DNA of 64,000 nucleotides from Olsenella sp. An293 (GCF_002159495.1 NZ_NFIT01000002.1:166707-230706), one strand, 5' to 3'; positions 17,958-30,830 are shown, numbered from the stretch's first letter. Notes: generated by a model from the letters alone, not told the origin. Translations and numbers: made by a program.

Positions 17958-19943
17958 GTGGACGCAAAGCTCGCCAAGCTCATAGAGATTCTGCGTGACG
18001 AGGGGCAGATCAGCCCCGCCGAGCTCGCCCGACGTCTTGACGTGAGCGTGCGGACGGTCCGCACCTACGTGAGCCGTGCGAACGACCTGCTCACGCGCGC
18101 GGACGCCCAGGGCGGGGATGGTGCGCGGCCCATGGTCGCCTCCCGCCCCAAAGGCGGCTCGTCCTCCTCCCGAGGCCGCATCGAGATGCGCAGCTCATCG
18201 GTCTATCGTCTCGAGGGCGTCGACCCCTCGCGCATCGACGAGCTGCTCGGGCGCAGCGGCTCGGAGGGCTCGCGTGCGGGGGAGGCCGTTCCCGCCACCT
18301 CGGAGCAGCGCGTCGCATACCTCATGAACGACCTGCTCTACCGCGCGGGCTGGATTACCATCGACGACCTCGCGCAGATTCTCTATGTCTCCCGCGTCAC
18401 GGTGAGCGACGAGCTCAAGGAGGTCGAGCGCCGCCTCGCGCGATTCGACCTCGCCCTCGAGCGCCGCCCGCGCTACGGCATTCGCGTCACCGGGCCCGAG
18501 CTCAAGCGGCGGCTGTGCCTCGCTGCCGTCGCCGCGAGCGGGCACAGCGCGGCATCCGACGCCTCGCTCGCCTCGAGCGAGGTCGTCACCGTCATCGACG
18601 AGTGCGTGCGCGAGGCCACGCGTCGCAACAACTTCCAGGTCAATGCCCTCGCCCATCAGAACCTAATCGTCCACATCGCCGTGGCTGTCGCACGCATCAG
18701 GGAGGGCTGCTATGTCCCCATGCCCGAGGAGCAGCTCGACAGGATTCGCTCCACGCATGAGTTCTCCGTCGCGCGCGATGTCGCGGCGCTCGTGGAGGCC
18801 CGCTTCGGCGTGGCGCTTCCCGAGGAGGAGGTCGCCTACATCGCGATCCACCTGGCCGGACGGCAGCGCCTGTACTTCTCCGCAGACGCCCCGGAGAACG
18901 ACCTCGTCATTTCGGACGAGGTGTGGGACGTCGTCGCGCGCATGATCGAGCACGTGTGGACCGTCCTGCGCTTCGACTTTCGCGACGACCTCGAGCTGCG
19001 CATGAACCTCGCGCAGCACGTGACTCCGCTCGCGGTGCGCCTGCGCTTTCACATGCGCATGGACAACCCGCTGCTGTCGGACATCAAGAACCGCTACCCG
19101 CTCGCCTGGACCATGGCGGTCGAGGCGAGCGCCGTGCTCGCCGATGCCTACGACGCTCGGCTCAGCGACGAGGAGATCGGCTACGTCGCGCTGGCGTTCG
19201 AGCTTGCCCTCGAGCGCCAGAAGGGCGGCCCTTCGCGCAAGAACATCCTCATCGTCTGCGCCTCCGGCGCGGGAAGCGCGCGCCTGCTCGAGAACCGCTA
19301 TCGCAGGGAGTTCGGCGCCTACCTCGACCGCATCGAGACCTGCGACGTGGGCGGCGTCGACGCCGTCGACCTCACGGACATCGACTACGTCTTCACCACG
19401 GTGCCCCTGGCGCACCCGCTCCCCGTTCCCGTCCGCGAGGTCGGCTTCTTCCTAGACGAGGGAGACCTCCATCTCGTGCGCGAGGCGCTCGAGGTGAGCC
19501 CCCGCCCGCAGGGCGTCGAGTCCTACTTCGACGAGCGCCTGTTCTTCTCGCATCTTGCTGCGAGGGACAAGAAGGAGGCGATCGAGCGCCTCTGCGCCCT
19601 CGTCGCCGAGCGCCGCGAGGTTCCGGAGGGCTTTGCGAGGCTCGTCTGGGAGCGCGAGAACGCGGCCCCCACAGCCTTTGGCAACAACGTGAGCATGCCC
19701 CATCCCGCGAGGCCGTGCACGCCCGACACGTTCGTCGCCGCGGCAATCCTCGACAGGCCCGTCCTCTGGGCACCCGAGGTCTGGGTGCAGGCGATCTTTC
19801 TCGTGAGTATCTCGACAAGCGCCGAGAAGAACCTCCAGGGGTTCTACGACAGGATTTCACGCCTCCTTCTGAGTAAAGAGGACATTCAGACGCTGATCAG
19901 CCAGCGGGACTTCACCACCCTGCTGGAGCTAGTGAACCGGTGA
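17958..19943 (+). CDS. PRD-domain transcriptional activator with EIIB- and EIIA-like domains (LicR/MtlR type)
   Basis: A 661-residue PTS-controlled regulator. Order: N-terminal HTH (residues 1-45, AELARRLDVSVRTVRTYVS), a low-complexity Gly/Ser stretch (50-85), a second HTH-like region (115-165), two PRD domains (about 200-410) with conserved His sites, an EIIB-like domain (LIVCASGAGSA) and a C-terminal EIIA domain with NNVSMPHP. Phosphorylation by the PTS should set its activity. GTG start with AAGGAGGAG; a hairpin (TTCCGTAG / CTACGGAA, 17926-17948) overlaps this ribosome site. It sits before, and probably activates, the cellobiose-type PTS operon. Confidence 0.93.
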   Translation: MDAKLAKLIEILRDEGQISPAELARRLDVSVRTVRTYVSRANDLLTRADAQGGDGARPMVASRPKGGSSSSRGRIEMRSSSVYRLEGVDPSRIDELLGRSGSEGSRAGEAVPATSEQRVAYLMNDLLYRAGWITIDDLAQILYVSRVTVSDELKEVERRLARFDLALERRPRYGIRVTGPELKRRLCLAAVAASGHSAASDASLASSEVVTVIDECVREATRRNNFQVNALAHQNLIVHIAVAVARIREGCYVPMPEEQLDRIRSTHEFSVARDVAALVEARFGVALPEEEVAYIAIHLAGRQRLYFSADAPENDLVISDEVWDVVARMIEHVWTVLRFDFRDDLELRMNLAQHVTPLAVRLRFHMRMDNPLLSDIKNRYPLAWTMAVEASAVLADAYDARLSDEEIGYVALAFELALERQKGGPSRKNILIVCASGAGSARLLENRYRREFGAYLDRIETCDVGGVDAVDLTDIDYVFTTVPLAHPLPVPVREVGFFLDEGDLHLVREALEVSPRPQGVESYFDERLFFSHLAARDKKEAIERLCALVAERREVPEGFARLVWERENAAPTAFGNNVSMPHPARPCTPDTFVAAAILDRPVLWAPEVWVQAIFLVSISTSAEKNLQGFYDRISRLLLSKEDIQTLISQRDFTTLLELVNR

Positions 19944-19974
19944 ACACGCACGCATCATGACGAAAGGAGGAACG

Positions 19975-20304
19975 ATGGACGAGAGCAAGTACGAGAACGC
20001 CATGCAGATCATCCTGCACGCGGGTAACGCCAAGTCTGCCGCGCTCATGGCGGTTGACGATGCGGCCGAGGGAGACTTCGGTGCGGCGAGGGAGCATCTC
20101 GCGGAGGCTCAGAGAGAGATGCACGAGGCGCATGACACCCAGCTCTCCCTCATCCAAGGGGAGGCCAACGGCGAGGGCGTCGAGGTGAACATCATCCTCG
20201 TGCACGCTCAGGACCACCTGAGCATGGCGATTACGGCAAGCGACGTGGCCGAGCGCATGGTCGAGATGTACGAGCGCATGGCCCGAATCGAGTCGGGAAA
20301 GTAA
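19975..20304 (+). CDS. celC: PTS lactose/cellobiose-family EIIA
   Basis: Phosphoryl carrier that takes phosphate from HPr and hands it to EIIB for uptake of a beta-glucoside. The 109-residue all-helical protein has phosphorylation-site His77 in ILVHAQDHLSMAI. I chose ATG 19975, which has AAAGGAGG right before it; the upstream in-frame ATG at 19957 would place that ribosome site inside the gene. First of the transport genes EIIA-EIIB-EIIC-glucosidase. Confidence 0.95.
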   Translation: MDESKYENAMQIILHAGNAKSAALMAVDDAAEGDFGAAREHLAEAQREMHEAHDTQLSLIQGEANGEGVEVNIILVHAQDHLSMAITASDVAERMVEMYERMARIESGK

Positions 20305-20362
20305 CGGGACCGACCAGAGTGGAGCATCGGGGTCGATCCCGAGCAGAAAGAGGAGCTGAGCT

Positions 20363-20671
20363 ATGAACATCATGCTGGCATGCGCCGCAGGAATGTCGAC
20401 GTCCCTGGTGGTAAGCAAGATGCGTGAGGCCGCCGAGAGCCAGGGCAAGGACTACAAGATCTGGGCAGTCGAGCAGGGGCAGGTGGAGTCGGAGCTCGGC
20501 AACTTCGACGTCCTGCTCCTGGGGCCCCAGATTCGCCACATGGAGCGCAGGCTTGCCAAGGTGGTCGGGGACGCTGCCCCGGTCGCCGTCATCAACCCGA
20601 TGGCCTATGGTCGCTGCGACGGAGCCGCCGTGCTCAAGCAGGCCGAGGAGCTCGTGGCTGCCGGCAGGTAG
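20363..20671 (+). CDS. celA: PTS lactose/cellobiose-family EIIB
   Basis: Receives phosphate from EIIA and passes it to sugar as it crosses EIIC. The 102-residue protein has the phosphorylated Cys7 in MLACAAGMSTS and the typical LLGPQIRHM. AGAGGAGC precedes ATG. It is 58 bases from the EIIA gene in the same operon. Confidence 0.95.
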   Translation: MNIMLACAAGMSTSLVVSKMREAAESQGKDYKIWAVEQGQVESELGNFDVLLLGPQIRHMERRLAKVVGDAAPVAVINPMAYGRCDGAAVLKQAEELVAAGR

Positions 20672-20753
20672 CGCCTGACGGAGCCCGACGCTCCGGGCAC
20701 ACATCAAGACAACCCATCGTACGTCCATGACGCTCTGAAAGGAGTGATACCCC

Positions 20754-22040
20754 ATGCTTGACAAGTTTACGGACCTCATGGAGCGCATCCTGACTCCCGT
20801 TGCTGACTTCATGAACGGGAACAAGTACGTGGTGGCAATTCAGAAGGCGTTTACTACCTACACCCCCATCGTCATCACCGGCTCGTTTGCGTTCATGCTG
20901 AACCTCATGCTCTGCTCCACCTCGAGCGGGCTCGCCCAGTTCGCGGGATTCGAGTGGCTTGCGAACTACGCCAACATCTTCAGCACGGTCAATTACGCCT
21001 GCATCTCCTGCATGGCCCTCTGGATCGCATTCCTTGTCGCCTACTCCATTGGCGAGCAGGATGGGCAGAAGCCGCTCATCTGCGGTCTCATCTCGGTGGT
21101 CTGCTTCATCACCGTGCTCGACCCCGAGAACATCGCCGGCAGCCTCGATGCCTCCGCCCTCTTCCTGGCATTTTTCGTGGGCATCGGGTCGATGGCGATC
21201 TTCAACGGCCTCATGCGCTTCGAGCGCATCAAGATTAAGCTGCCCGAGTCCGTTCCCGAGATGATTGCCAACAGCTTCAACGCGCTCATCCCAGCCTTCA
21301 TCACGATCATGCTCTTTGGCGTGTTCGCGGGCGTCCTGTATGCCGCCACGGGGACGTTCATCAACTCGATCATCTACACGGTGATTCAGATTCCGTTCAA
21401 CCAGGCCATCGGCACGCAGATTGGCGTGAGCATCATCACCGTTCTCTCCCAGCTGCTGTGGTGGATGGGCATTCACGGTCACATGGCCATGAACGCCGTC
21501 GCTAAGCCCGTGCGCACCGCGGCTCTTGCCGCCAACATCGCCGCCGTCGCATCCGGCGCGCTTCCCCCCGAGTTCTACACCCTCGCCTTCGTCCACCTGT
21601 TCATGAACCTGGGCGGATCCGGCATCGTCATCTCGCTCGCGCTGGCAATCCTCGCGTTCTCCAAGCGAGCCGACTACCGCGAGGTCACGAAGCTTTCCTT
21701 CGTGCCGCTGCTCTTTGGCATCTCTGAGCCGATGGTGTTCGGCCTTCCCATTATGCTCAACCCCACCTTCTTCTTCCCCTTCGTGCTGGTGCCCCTCGTC
21801 ACCTGCAACATCGGCTATTACGCCATCACCTCCGGGTTCCTGACCTCCGCCTACGTCGAGTCGATCGCCGGTGCGCCCATGTTCCTGCAGCAGTTCCTGG
21901 CCTTCAGCGGTCAGTGGCAGGCCCTGCTCATGGTCGTCGTCGTTATTGCCGTCGCGTTCGTGCTCTACGCTCCCTTCGTGCTCGTCTCCAACAAGCAGTA
22001 CGAGCGCGAGCAGGCCGAAGCGGCCAAGATCGAGGCGTAA
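20754..22040 (+). CDS. celB: PTS lactose/cellobiose-family EIIC permease
   Basis: Inner-membrane channel that moves and phosphorylates a beta-glucoside such as cellobiose. The 428-residue protein has about ten membrane helices and the family motifs GISEPMVFGLPIMLNP and HGHMAMNA. GAAAGGAG stands before ATG. Substrate is inferred from the neighbouring 6-phospho-beta-glucosidase; the exact sugar cannot be read from sequence alone. Confidence 0.95.
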   Translation: MLDKFTDLMERILTPVADFMNGNKYVVAIQKAFTTYTPIVITGSFAFMLNLMLCSTSSGLAQFAGFEWLANYANIFSTVNYACISCMALWIAFLVAYSIGEQDGQKPLICGLISVVCFITVLDPENIAGSLDASALFLAFFVGIGSMAIFNGLMRFERIKIKLPESVPEMIANSFNALIPAFITIMLFGVFAGVLYAATGTFINSIIYTVIQIPFNQAIGTQIGVSIITVLSQLLWWMGIHGHMAMNAVAKPVRTAALAANIAAVASGALPPEFYTLAFVHLFMNLGGSGIVISLALAILAFSKRADYREVTKLSFVPLLFGISEPMVFGLPIMLNPTFFFPFVLVPLVTCNIGYYAITSGFLTSAYVESIAGAPMFLQQFLAFSGQWQALLMVVVVIAVAFVLYAPFVLVSNKQYEREQAEAAKIEA

Positions 22041-22053
22041 GAAGCCCCCCTAG

Positions 22054-23667
<1,614 letters not shown>

Positions 23668-23672
23668 GCGTC

Positions 23673-23703
23673 GGGACGGGGCGTCCGCGAGCGCCCCGCC
23701 CTT
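23673..23703 (+). terminator. Terminator after the PTS operon
   Basis: CGGGGCG / CGCCCCG with a loop of eight bases, followed by CCCTTCTCC. It closes the sugar operon before the clpB promoter. Confidence 0.6.
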
Positions 23704-23720
23704 CTCCTCACGCTTATATA

Positions 23721-23743
23721 ATCTATCATGGAGACGCTTAGAT
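23721..23743. promoter_or_regulatory. HAIR-like HspR operator before clpB
   Basis: ATCTATCA-N7-GCTTAGAT, with the right half matching the dnaK site. TATAAT overlaps its left edge (23716-23721) and TATAAG follows at 23749-23754; either could be the -10. Confidence 0.7.
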
Positions 23744-23813
23744 TTGCGTATAAGGCCCCGCTCGCCGGGTATAACTGCCTGTGATAAACAGCAGACCCAA
23801 GAAGGGGGCAACC

Positions 23814-26480
<2,667 letters not shown>

Positions 26481-26483
26481 CCC

Positions 26484-26519
26484 AAAAGGGGCGAGGGAGC
26501 AGTTCCCCCGCCCCTTTTT
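26484..26519 (+). terminator. Rho-independent terminator after clpB
   Basis: AAAAGGGGCGAGGG ... CCCCCGCCCCTTTTT, a long stem ending in five T bases. It is the best-formed terminator in the window. Confidence 0.9.
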
Positions 26520-26562
26520 CTGGGTAGGATAGTGTCACGTTCAACGGATGGTTGGAGGGGGC

Positions 26563-28296
26563 ATGGCGGTCTCAGGCGAGAAGAGCGGGCGAGACGAGAA
26601 GGACCTGCGGGACGAGACCGTCGCGATCCCCGCCGACCCGGACGCCACGGTGCTGGCCGACGCCGCGCCCGCCGACCCGGACGCCACGGTGCTGGCCGAC
26701 GCCGCGCCGACCACGATGCTTGATGACGGCCTGCCCACGACCGTGGTGCCGCGCGATGACGCCGCCCCGACGACCGCCCTCGACGCGGGCGACGGGATCG
26801 ACGCCCTGGATGACCCGTACTTCTCGCCCGCCGCTCCCGAGGACCTCACGTCCGTCCGCGAGCCGATGGTCTCCATCCCCTCGCCGGTCCAGAGCCTTCC
26901 CGAGCGCAAGCGGCGCCTGCCGGCCTGGGCGATCGCCCTCATTGTCGCCGTGCTGCTCGCCCTAGGCGGGGGCGTGGCGTACTACACCTACGACCAGGAG
27001 CTCTGGGGCGGCAAGACCGTCCCTGCGGTCCTCGGCATGACGCAGGAGGAGGCGACCGCCCTGCTCGAGGGGATGGGGTTTGTCGTGAACGTCGAGCCGG
27101 TCGTCTCGGATGATGACCACGGTACGGTTCTGTCGTGCAGCCCTGATCCGGGCGTGCGCGCCGACCCCAAGGACGGGGTCACGCTCGGCGTCTCCTCCGA
27201 GCGCGTCGTCCCCAAGGTCGTGGGCCTTGACGAGGAGGCCGCGCGCGAGGCGCTTCTCGCCGCGGGCGCCCAGAACATCCAGGTCAGCTCCGAGGGCTCG
27301 AGCCAGCCCGCGGGCACGGTGATCTCCGTGACCCCCGGCGAGGGCGAGCCGTTTTCCGCGGAGGATCTCGTGACGCTCGTCGTGGCGCGCGCCTACACCG
27401 TGCCGGACGTCCTCGGCAAGTCGCTCGAGGAGGCGCTCTTTGACCTCGAGCAGGCCGGGCTCACCGGTACCGTCTCCTATGTCGACTCTACCTCCGAGGG
27501 CGGCACCGTCATCGAGACGGTCCCGGGCGTGGGGACCCAGATCGCCGGCGGCTCCGCCGTCGAGCTGCGCGTCGCCGTGGCCTATCCGGACGAGGCCTAT
27601 GACCTCATGGCCTACTTCGGCGTGCCCTCCGAGGCGCTCTCGACCTATCTCACCCAGAGCGGCTACACGCTCGAGTACGGCGAGCTCTATGCGTCGGGCG
27701 GCAACGCCCACGCGGCCTGGTCGGGCTCGCGCGGCGACCTCCTGCAGATCTCCAACTACCCCGAGACCGGCCACTATGCCGGAGGCTCGCAGGTCGACGT
27801 CCTCGCGCAGGGCGCTGGCGTGGGAGGCGTGCGCTACGCGTTCTCGGCCGACACGCTCCCGACCGGCGGCGGCAGCGTGTCCGAGGAGGGCCTGCGCGCC
27901 GTCATGGCCGCGTGCGGGCTCGAGGGGCTGGAGGACGCCTGCACCCAGGACGACATCGTGGCGCCCGGCGTCAACGAGAAGAAGACGGAGGAAGAGCCTG
28001 CGGACGAGGAGCCCTCCGGGGACGCGGGGAATGAGGGCGCCCCCGAGGCGCCCAAGAGCGAGGCGGGCGAGGACGGGGGGCAGGCTGCGGCCGAGCAGAC
28101 CAGCTCGCCGAGCTTCATCTGCGGCTGCGGGCGGCAGGACGGCTACGTCTGGGCCGTCATCATCGGCGGGCGCGGGGAGAGCACGAGCGTCGTGGCGCTT
28201 GTCGCCCCGTCGGCGCACTTCGACACCGTTGACCTGTCGCCGTTTGGCGGCAGCGTCTGCGACTACATTGCCTACATCGACCTGTACACGGGGTGA
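26563..28296 (+). CDS. Membrane protein with three extracellular PASTA domains and no kinase
   Basis: A 577-residue single-pass protein. Residues 1-125 are acidic and disordered with Thr-rich repeats (DPDATVLADAAP twice); a membrane helix follows at about 128-148. Three PASTA modules of about 65 residues come next, starting VPAVLGMTQEEA, VPKVVGLDEEAA and VPDVLGKSLEEA. PASTA domains bind muropeptides or penicillin-type ligands in other proteins. The last 230 residues are a novel Gly/Glu-rich region with a two-Cys CGCG motif. ATG 26563 has GGAGGGGG before it. It may be a wall sensor or a kinase substrate. Confidence 0.85.
   Translation: MAVSGEKSGRDEKDLRDETVAIPADPDATVLADAAPADPDATVLADAAPTTMLDDGLPTTVVPRDDAAPTTALDAGDGIDALDDPYFSPAAPEDLTSVREPMVSIPSPVQSLPERKRRLPAWAIALIVAVLLALGGGVAYYTYDQELWGGKTVPAVLGMTQEEATALLEGMGFVVNVEPVVSDDDHGTVLSCSPDPGVRADPKDGVTLGVSSERVVPKVVGLDEEAAREALLAAGAQNIQVSSEGSSQPAGTVISVTPGEGEPFSAEDLVTLVVARAYTVPDVLGKSLEEALFDLEQAGLTGTVSYVDSTSEGGTVIETVPGVGTQIAGGSAVELRVAVAYPDEAYDLMAYFGVPSEALSTYLTQSGYTLEYGELYASGGNAHAAWSGSRGDLLQISNYPETGHYAGGSQVDVLAQGAGVGGVRYAFSADTLPTGGGSVSEEGLRAVMAACGLEGLEDACTQDDIVAPGVNEKKTEEEPADEEPSGDAGNEGAPEAPKSEAGEDGGQAAAEQTSSPSFICGCGRQDGYVWAVIIGGRGESTSVVALVAPSAHFDTVDLSPFGGSVCDYIAYIDLYTG
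26632..26709 (+). repeat. 39-bp in-frame tandem duplication in the PASTA protein gene
   Basis: Two 39-bp units (26632-26670, 26671-26709), identical except for the last base, code for the 13-residue repeat ADPDATVLADAAP. A recent in-frame duplication in the cytosolic Thr-containing tail. Confidence 0.9.
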
Positions 28297-28299
28297 GAC

Positions 28300-28467
28300 A
28301 TGGACGAGAAGAACGCGAAGAACGAGAAGAGCGCGAAGCTCGACCCCAGGGAGCGTCCTGACAAGGAGTTCGTCCGGGCCGAGAACGAGGACGACGACGG
28401 GTACGACCCCTACTCCGACCGCAGGCCGGAGCCCGAACCGCTCTTCGAGCGCGACCCCTGGGCGTGA
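28300..28467 (+). CDS. Small charged protein, 55 residues
   Basis: MDEKNAKNEKSAKLDPRERP at the start and DRRPEPEPLFERDPWA at the end; 55 residues, nearly all charged or polar. It starts three bases after the PASTA gene stop, which makes co-translation likely, and fills the gap before the next gene on the other strand. The ribosome site GGGGTGAG lies across the preceding stop. No family recognised; real coding is supported by position and by consistent third-position G+C, but is not certain. Confidence 0.55.
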   Translation: MDEKNAKNEKSAKLDPRERPDKEFVRAENEDDDGYDPYSDRRPEPEPLFERDPWA

Positions 28468-28500
28468 CGTGCGGAGAGCGCCTCGGGAGGTGCCGCGTGC

Positions 28501-28950
28501 CTAGCTCGTGGCACCCCAGTTGGTCTGCATGTAGCCCCACAGGTAGTAGACCACGATGGCCAGGATGGCGAGGACAAAGACCAGCGCGATGAAGGTCTTC
28601 ACGCGCGTCTTGCGCTCCCGCGAGACAAAGATGTCCCGGCGCCCCTTGGGGATCTCGAGATACTGGCCGTAGTGGAGGTCGCGGCGGAGCTGCTGCCCCT
28701 CGGTGCGGGAGCGCCGGTAGGCGCGGCCCGAGAGCGCCCCGCCGGGGGCGGTGTACCCGGAATCGTGCGTGACGGGGATGCTCTGCTCCTCGTCTTCGGC
28801 AAGGTCGTCGATGGGCTCGACGCTGCGGCGCGGCGGGCGCGTGCGAACGAAGGGCGCGGGCGAGGGGACCTGGTCGACCCCGTCATTGGCGCTCTGGGCG
28901 CCCTCGACGCTTCCGACCTCGGTGTTCTCCAGCTCGTTCTCGTTGGCCAT
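28501..28950 (-). CDS. Tail-anchored membrane protein of unknown function
   Basis: 149 residues on the minus strand; ATG at 28950 has CAGGAGGC before it. The first 110 residues are soluble and charged with conserved-looking GRAYRRSRTEGQQLRRDL and GQYLEIPKG, and one hydrophobic helix (about 120-140, VKTFIALVFVLAILAIVVYYL) lies near the C-terminus with a short WG-containing tail. This orientation suggests an inner-face cytosolic domain. Converges with the PASTA gene and diverges from hsp20. Function unknown. Confidence 0.78.
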   Translation of the reverse strand: MANENELENTEVGSVEGAQSANDGVDQVPSPAPFVRTRPPRRSVEPIDDLAEDEEQSIPVTHDSGYTAPGGALSGRAYRRSRTEGQQLRRDLHYGQYLEIPKGRRDIFVSRERKTRVKTFIALVFVLAILAIVVYYLWGYMQTNWGATS

Positions 28951-29100
28951 GGTGCCTCCTGCCGGGTGCGAACAGCAATGCACCAATTCTATTCCAGCGC
29001 AGGCGTCCTGCCATCCCTCAGGACGAAACTATACAAACCGTAAGAAAGGTCGTGCCGCGCGCTCTTCTCGGCACTTCTCGTCCCTCGAAGGGATTCAGCA

Positions 29101-29127
29101 ATATCTAAGTAAGGTCGACTTAGATAT
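29101..29127. promoter_or_regulatory. HAIR-like HspR operator before hsp20, perfect copy
   Basis: ATATCTAAGT-N7-ACTTAGATAT, a perfect 10-bp inverted repeat with the 7-base gap of HspR boxes. It is the best of the three sites. The rest of the 292-base gap between 28950 and 29243 holds a TATAAA box at 29166-29171 and no gene that I can see. Confidence 0.8.
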
Positions 29128-29242
29128 GGTGAGCATGTGTCGCTCAGAAAACATTGGTTCTAGCGTATAAAGACGGGCGATGGGGGAACAAGAAGAAGTG
29201 AGCAACGGGTGCAAGGCACCAATCACAAGGGAGTGATCGATT

Positions 29243-29674
29243 ATGGCAAGCATGGTTCCGTATGATCGTTACACGCGCGCGCTTCGCAACTGGCCGTTTG
29301 ATGCGCTCGACAGCTTCTTCGACGCGCCGTTCGCCCCGCTTTCCTCCACGGCGGCGAGCTTCAAGATGAACGTCGAGGACGCGGGCGACAAGTACGTGGT
29401 CACCGCCGAGCTTCCTGGCGTCAAGCGCGAGGAGATCGACGTCGAGCTCAACGAGGGCCGTCTCTCCGTCTCCGTTGACAAGAAGGAGACCGAGGAGGAG
29501 AAGGGTAAGAACTACCTCTACAAGGAGACCTCGGACTGGAGCGCCACGCGCGGCGTCTATCTCAAGGACGCGGCCGTCGCCGGCCTCTCCGCCAAGCTCG
29601 AGGGCGGCGTCCTCACGGTCAACGTCCCCAAGCAGGTCGAGAAGACCAACGTCACCAAGGTCTCCATCGACTAG
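29243..29674 (+). CDS. Small heat-shock protein Hsp20
   Basis: ATP-independent holdase of the alpha-crystallin family, 143 residues. The crystallin domain covers about 30-130: FKMNVEDAGDKYVVTAELPGV, then EEIDVELNEGRLSVS, and the closing beta strand LEGGVLTVNVPK. AAGGGAGTG lies before ATG. The perfect HAIR-like site upstream makes it a member of the HspR regulon. Confidence 0.95.
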   Translation: MASMVPYDRYTRALRNWPFDALDSFFDAPFAPLSSTAASFKMNVEDAGDKYVVTAELPGVKREEIDVELNEGRLSVSVDKKETEEEKGKNYLYKETSDWSATRGVYLKDAAVAGLSAKLEGGVLTVNVPKQVEKTNVTKVSID

Positions 29675-29699
29675 CCTTCAGCCGCAGAGCGTTCATACT

Positions 29700-29729
29700 G
29701 GGCCGGCGCCTTCGGGCGTCGGCCCTTTT
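29700..29729 (+). terminator. Terminator after hsp20
   Basis: GGGCCGGCGCC-TTCG-GCGTCGGCCC then TTTT; 11-bp stem with one G-T pair. Confidence 0.85.
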
Positions 29730-29740
29730 GCGCCGCGCCA

Positions 29741-29819
29741 CGCTAACATGCACAGTTCCGGAAACGTCAATTTCTGACCTGCGGATATATGAAACTTAAC
29801 GGAACTGTGCATGTTAGCG
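29741..29819. repeat. 79-bp element with perfect 20-bp inverted ends
   Basis: CGCTAACATGCACAGTTCCG at 29741-29760 and its exact inverse at 29800-29819 enclose 39 AT-rich bases. No coding frame of note. It sits between a terminator and a second long hairpin in the gap between converging genes and looks like a miniature insertion or structural repeat; no second copy was seen in the window. Confidence 0.8.
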
Positions 29820-29825
29820 AGCGGC

Positions 29826-29864
29826 GCGGGGTGACAATTGAACCTGTCCCAATTGTCACCCCGC
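29826..29864. repeat. Long hairpin related to the REP family
   Basis: GCGGGGTGACAATTG / CAATTGTCACCCCGC, a perfect 15-bp stem with a nine-base loop (AACCTGTCC). It ends two bases before the stop of the minus-strand gene at 29866 and may act as its terminator. Its loop region and that of 42131 are alike. Confidence 0.75.
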
Positions 29865-29865
29865 C

Positions 29866-30678
29866 CTACCACACGGTGAGCGGCCAGTCCTGCGCGGCAC
29901 AGCAGATCGTGAGGCGGCCGTCGGGCGTGCGCGCCTCGGGGCGACCGTCCTCGCCGCTCGCGACCTCGGCGCCAACCGCCTCGGCGAGCGTCCTCACGCA
30001 GACGCTCGGCCGGTTGTTCTCCTGCGAGAGATGCATGGCAACCACGGTCTCGGTGTCGTCGCACGCCAGCGTGCCGAGCGCCTCGGCCGTCTGGGCGTTG
30101 GAAAGGTGGCCCGTCGGCCCGGCCACGCGCGCCTTGAGGTAGCCCGGGTAGCTGCCCGTCGCGAGCATGCGCTCGTCGTGGTTGGACTCGAGCGCGAGGA
30201 TACGCGCGCCCGTCAGGGCCTCGAGCGCCTCGTCGCCAAGTCGGCCCGTGTCCGTGCAGAACCCGAGCGCGTCGTCTGCCGTGGAGAAGCGAAAGCCCAC
30301 GGGGTCGGCCACGTCGTGCGAGGTAGGGAAGGTCCGCACGCGCATCCCGGCGAGCTCGAACTCATCCGAGTGACCCACGATCGTGAACGGCAGCTGGGTG
30401 AGGTAGCTTCTCGCCGCGGCGGTGCCCGCCGTCGTCAAGAGCTCCCCGTCGAAGTGGTTGCAGAAGACCGTGAGGCCACCCACATGGTCGGAGTGCTCAT
30501 GGGTGAGCAGGACCGCCACCACGCGGCTCAGGTCCAGGCCAAGCTCGTCCGCCCTGCCGAGCAGGGCGCGGCGCGAGATGCCGCAGTCCACGAGCACAAG
30601 TCCGCTCGGCCCCTCCACCACGGCGGCGTTTCCCTTGGAGCCGCTGGCAAGGACGTGCAGGTGAATCTCGGGGGTCAT
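29866..30678 (-). CDS. Metallo-beta-lactamase-fold hydrolase (YycJ/WalJ-like)
   Basis: 270 residues. The MBL metal motif THEHSDH is at about 60-66, preceded by HVLASGSKGNAAVVEG and LVDCGIS, which is the typical YycJ start, and followed by ESNHDERM near residue 170. In Firmicutes the relatives sit beside walRK and act on nucleic acids or wall homeostasis; here no walRK is nearby. ATG at 30678 has GAGAGGACC before it, and the longer frame is not supported by a ribosome site. Confidence 0.9.
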   Translation of the reverse strand: MTPEIHLHVLASGSKGNAAVVEGPSGLVLVDCGISRRALLGRADELGLDLSRVVAVLLTHEHSDHVGGLTVFCNHFDGELLTTAGTAAARSYLTQLPFTIVGHSDEFELAGMRVRTFPTSHDVADPVGFRFSTADDALGFCTDTGRLGDEALEALTGARILALESNHDERMLATGSYPGYLKARVAGPTGHLSNAQTAEALGTLACDDTETVVAMHLSQENNRPSVCVRTLAEAVGAEVASGEDGRPEARTPDGRLTICCAAQDWPLTVW

Positions 30679-30830
30679 GTCGGTCCTCTCGCTGTCGTAC
30701 ACTGGGTCCGGGCAAAATAGGATACATCCGTTTGGCTCGCCGTCTCGTTTGCCCAGGTACGCATCACGCGACCCCAAGCGAATGCATGTTATTTTGCAGC
30801 TCCCTAGGGTAGCCGTTATGGAGGTATCGC

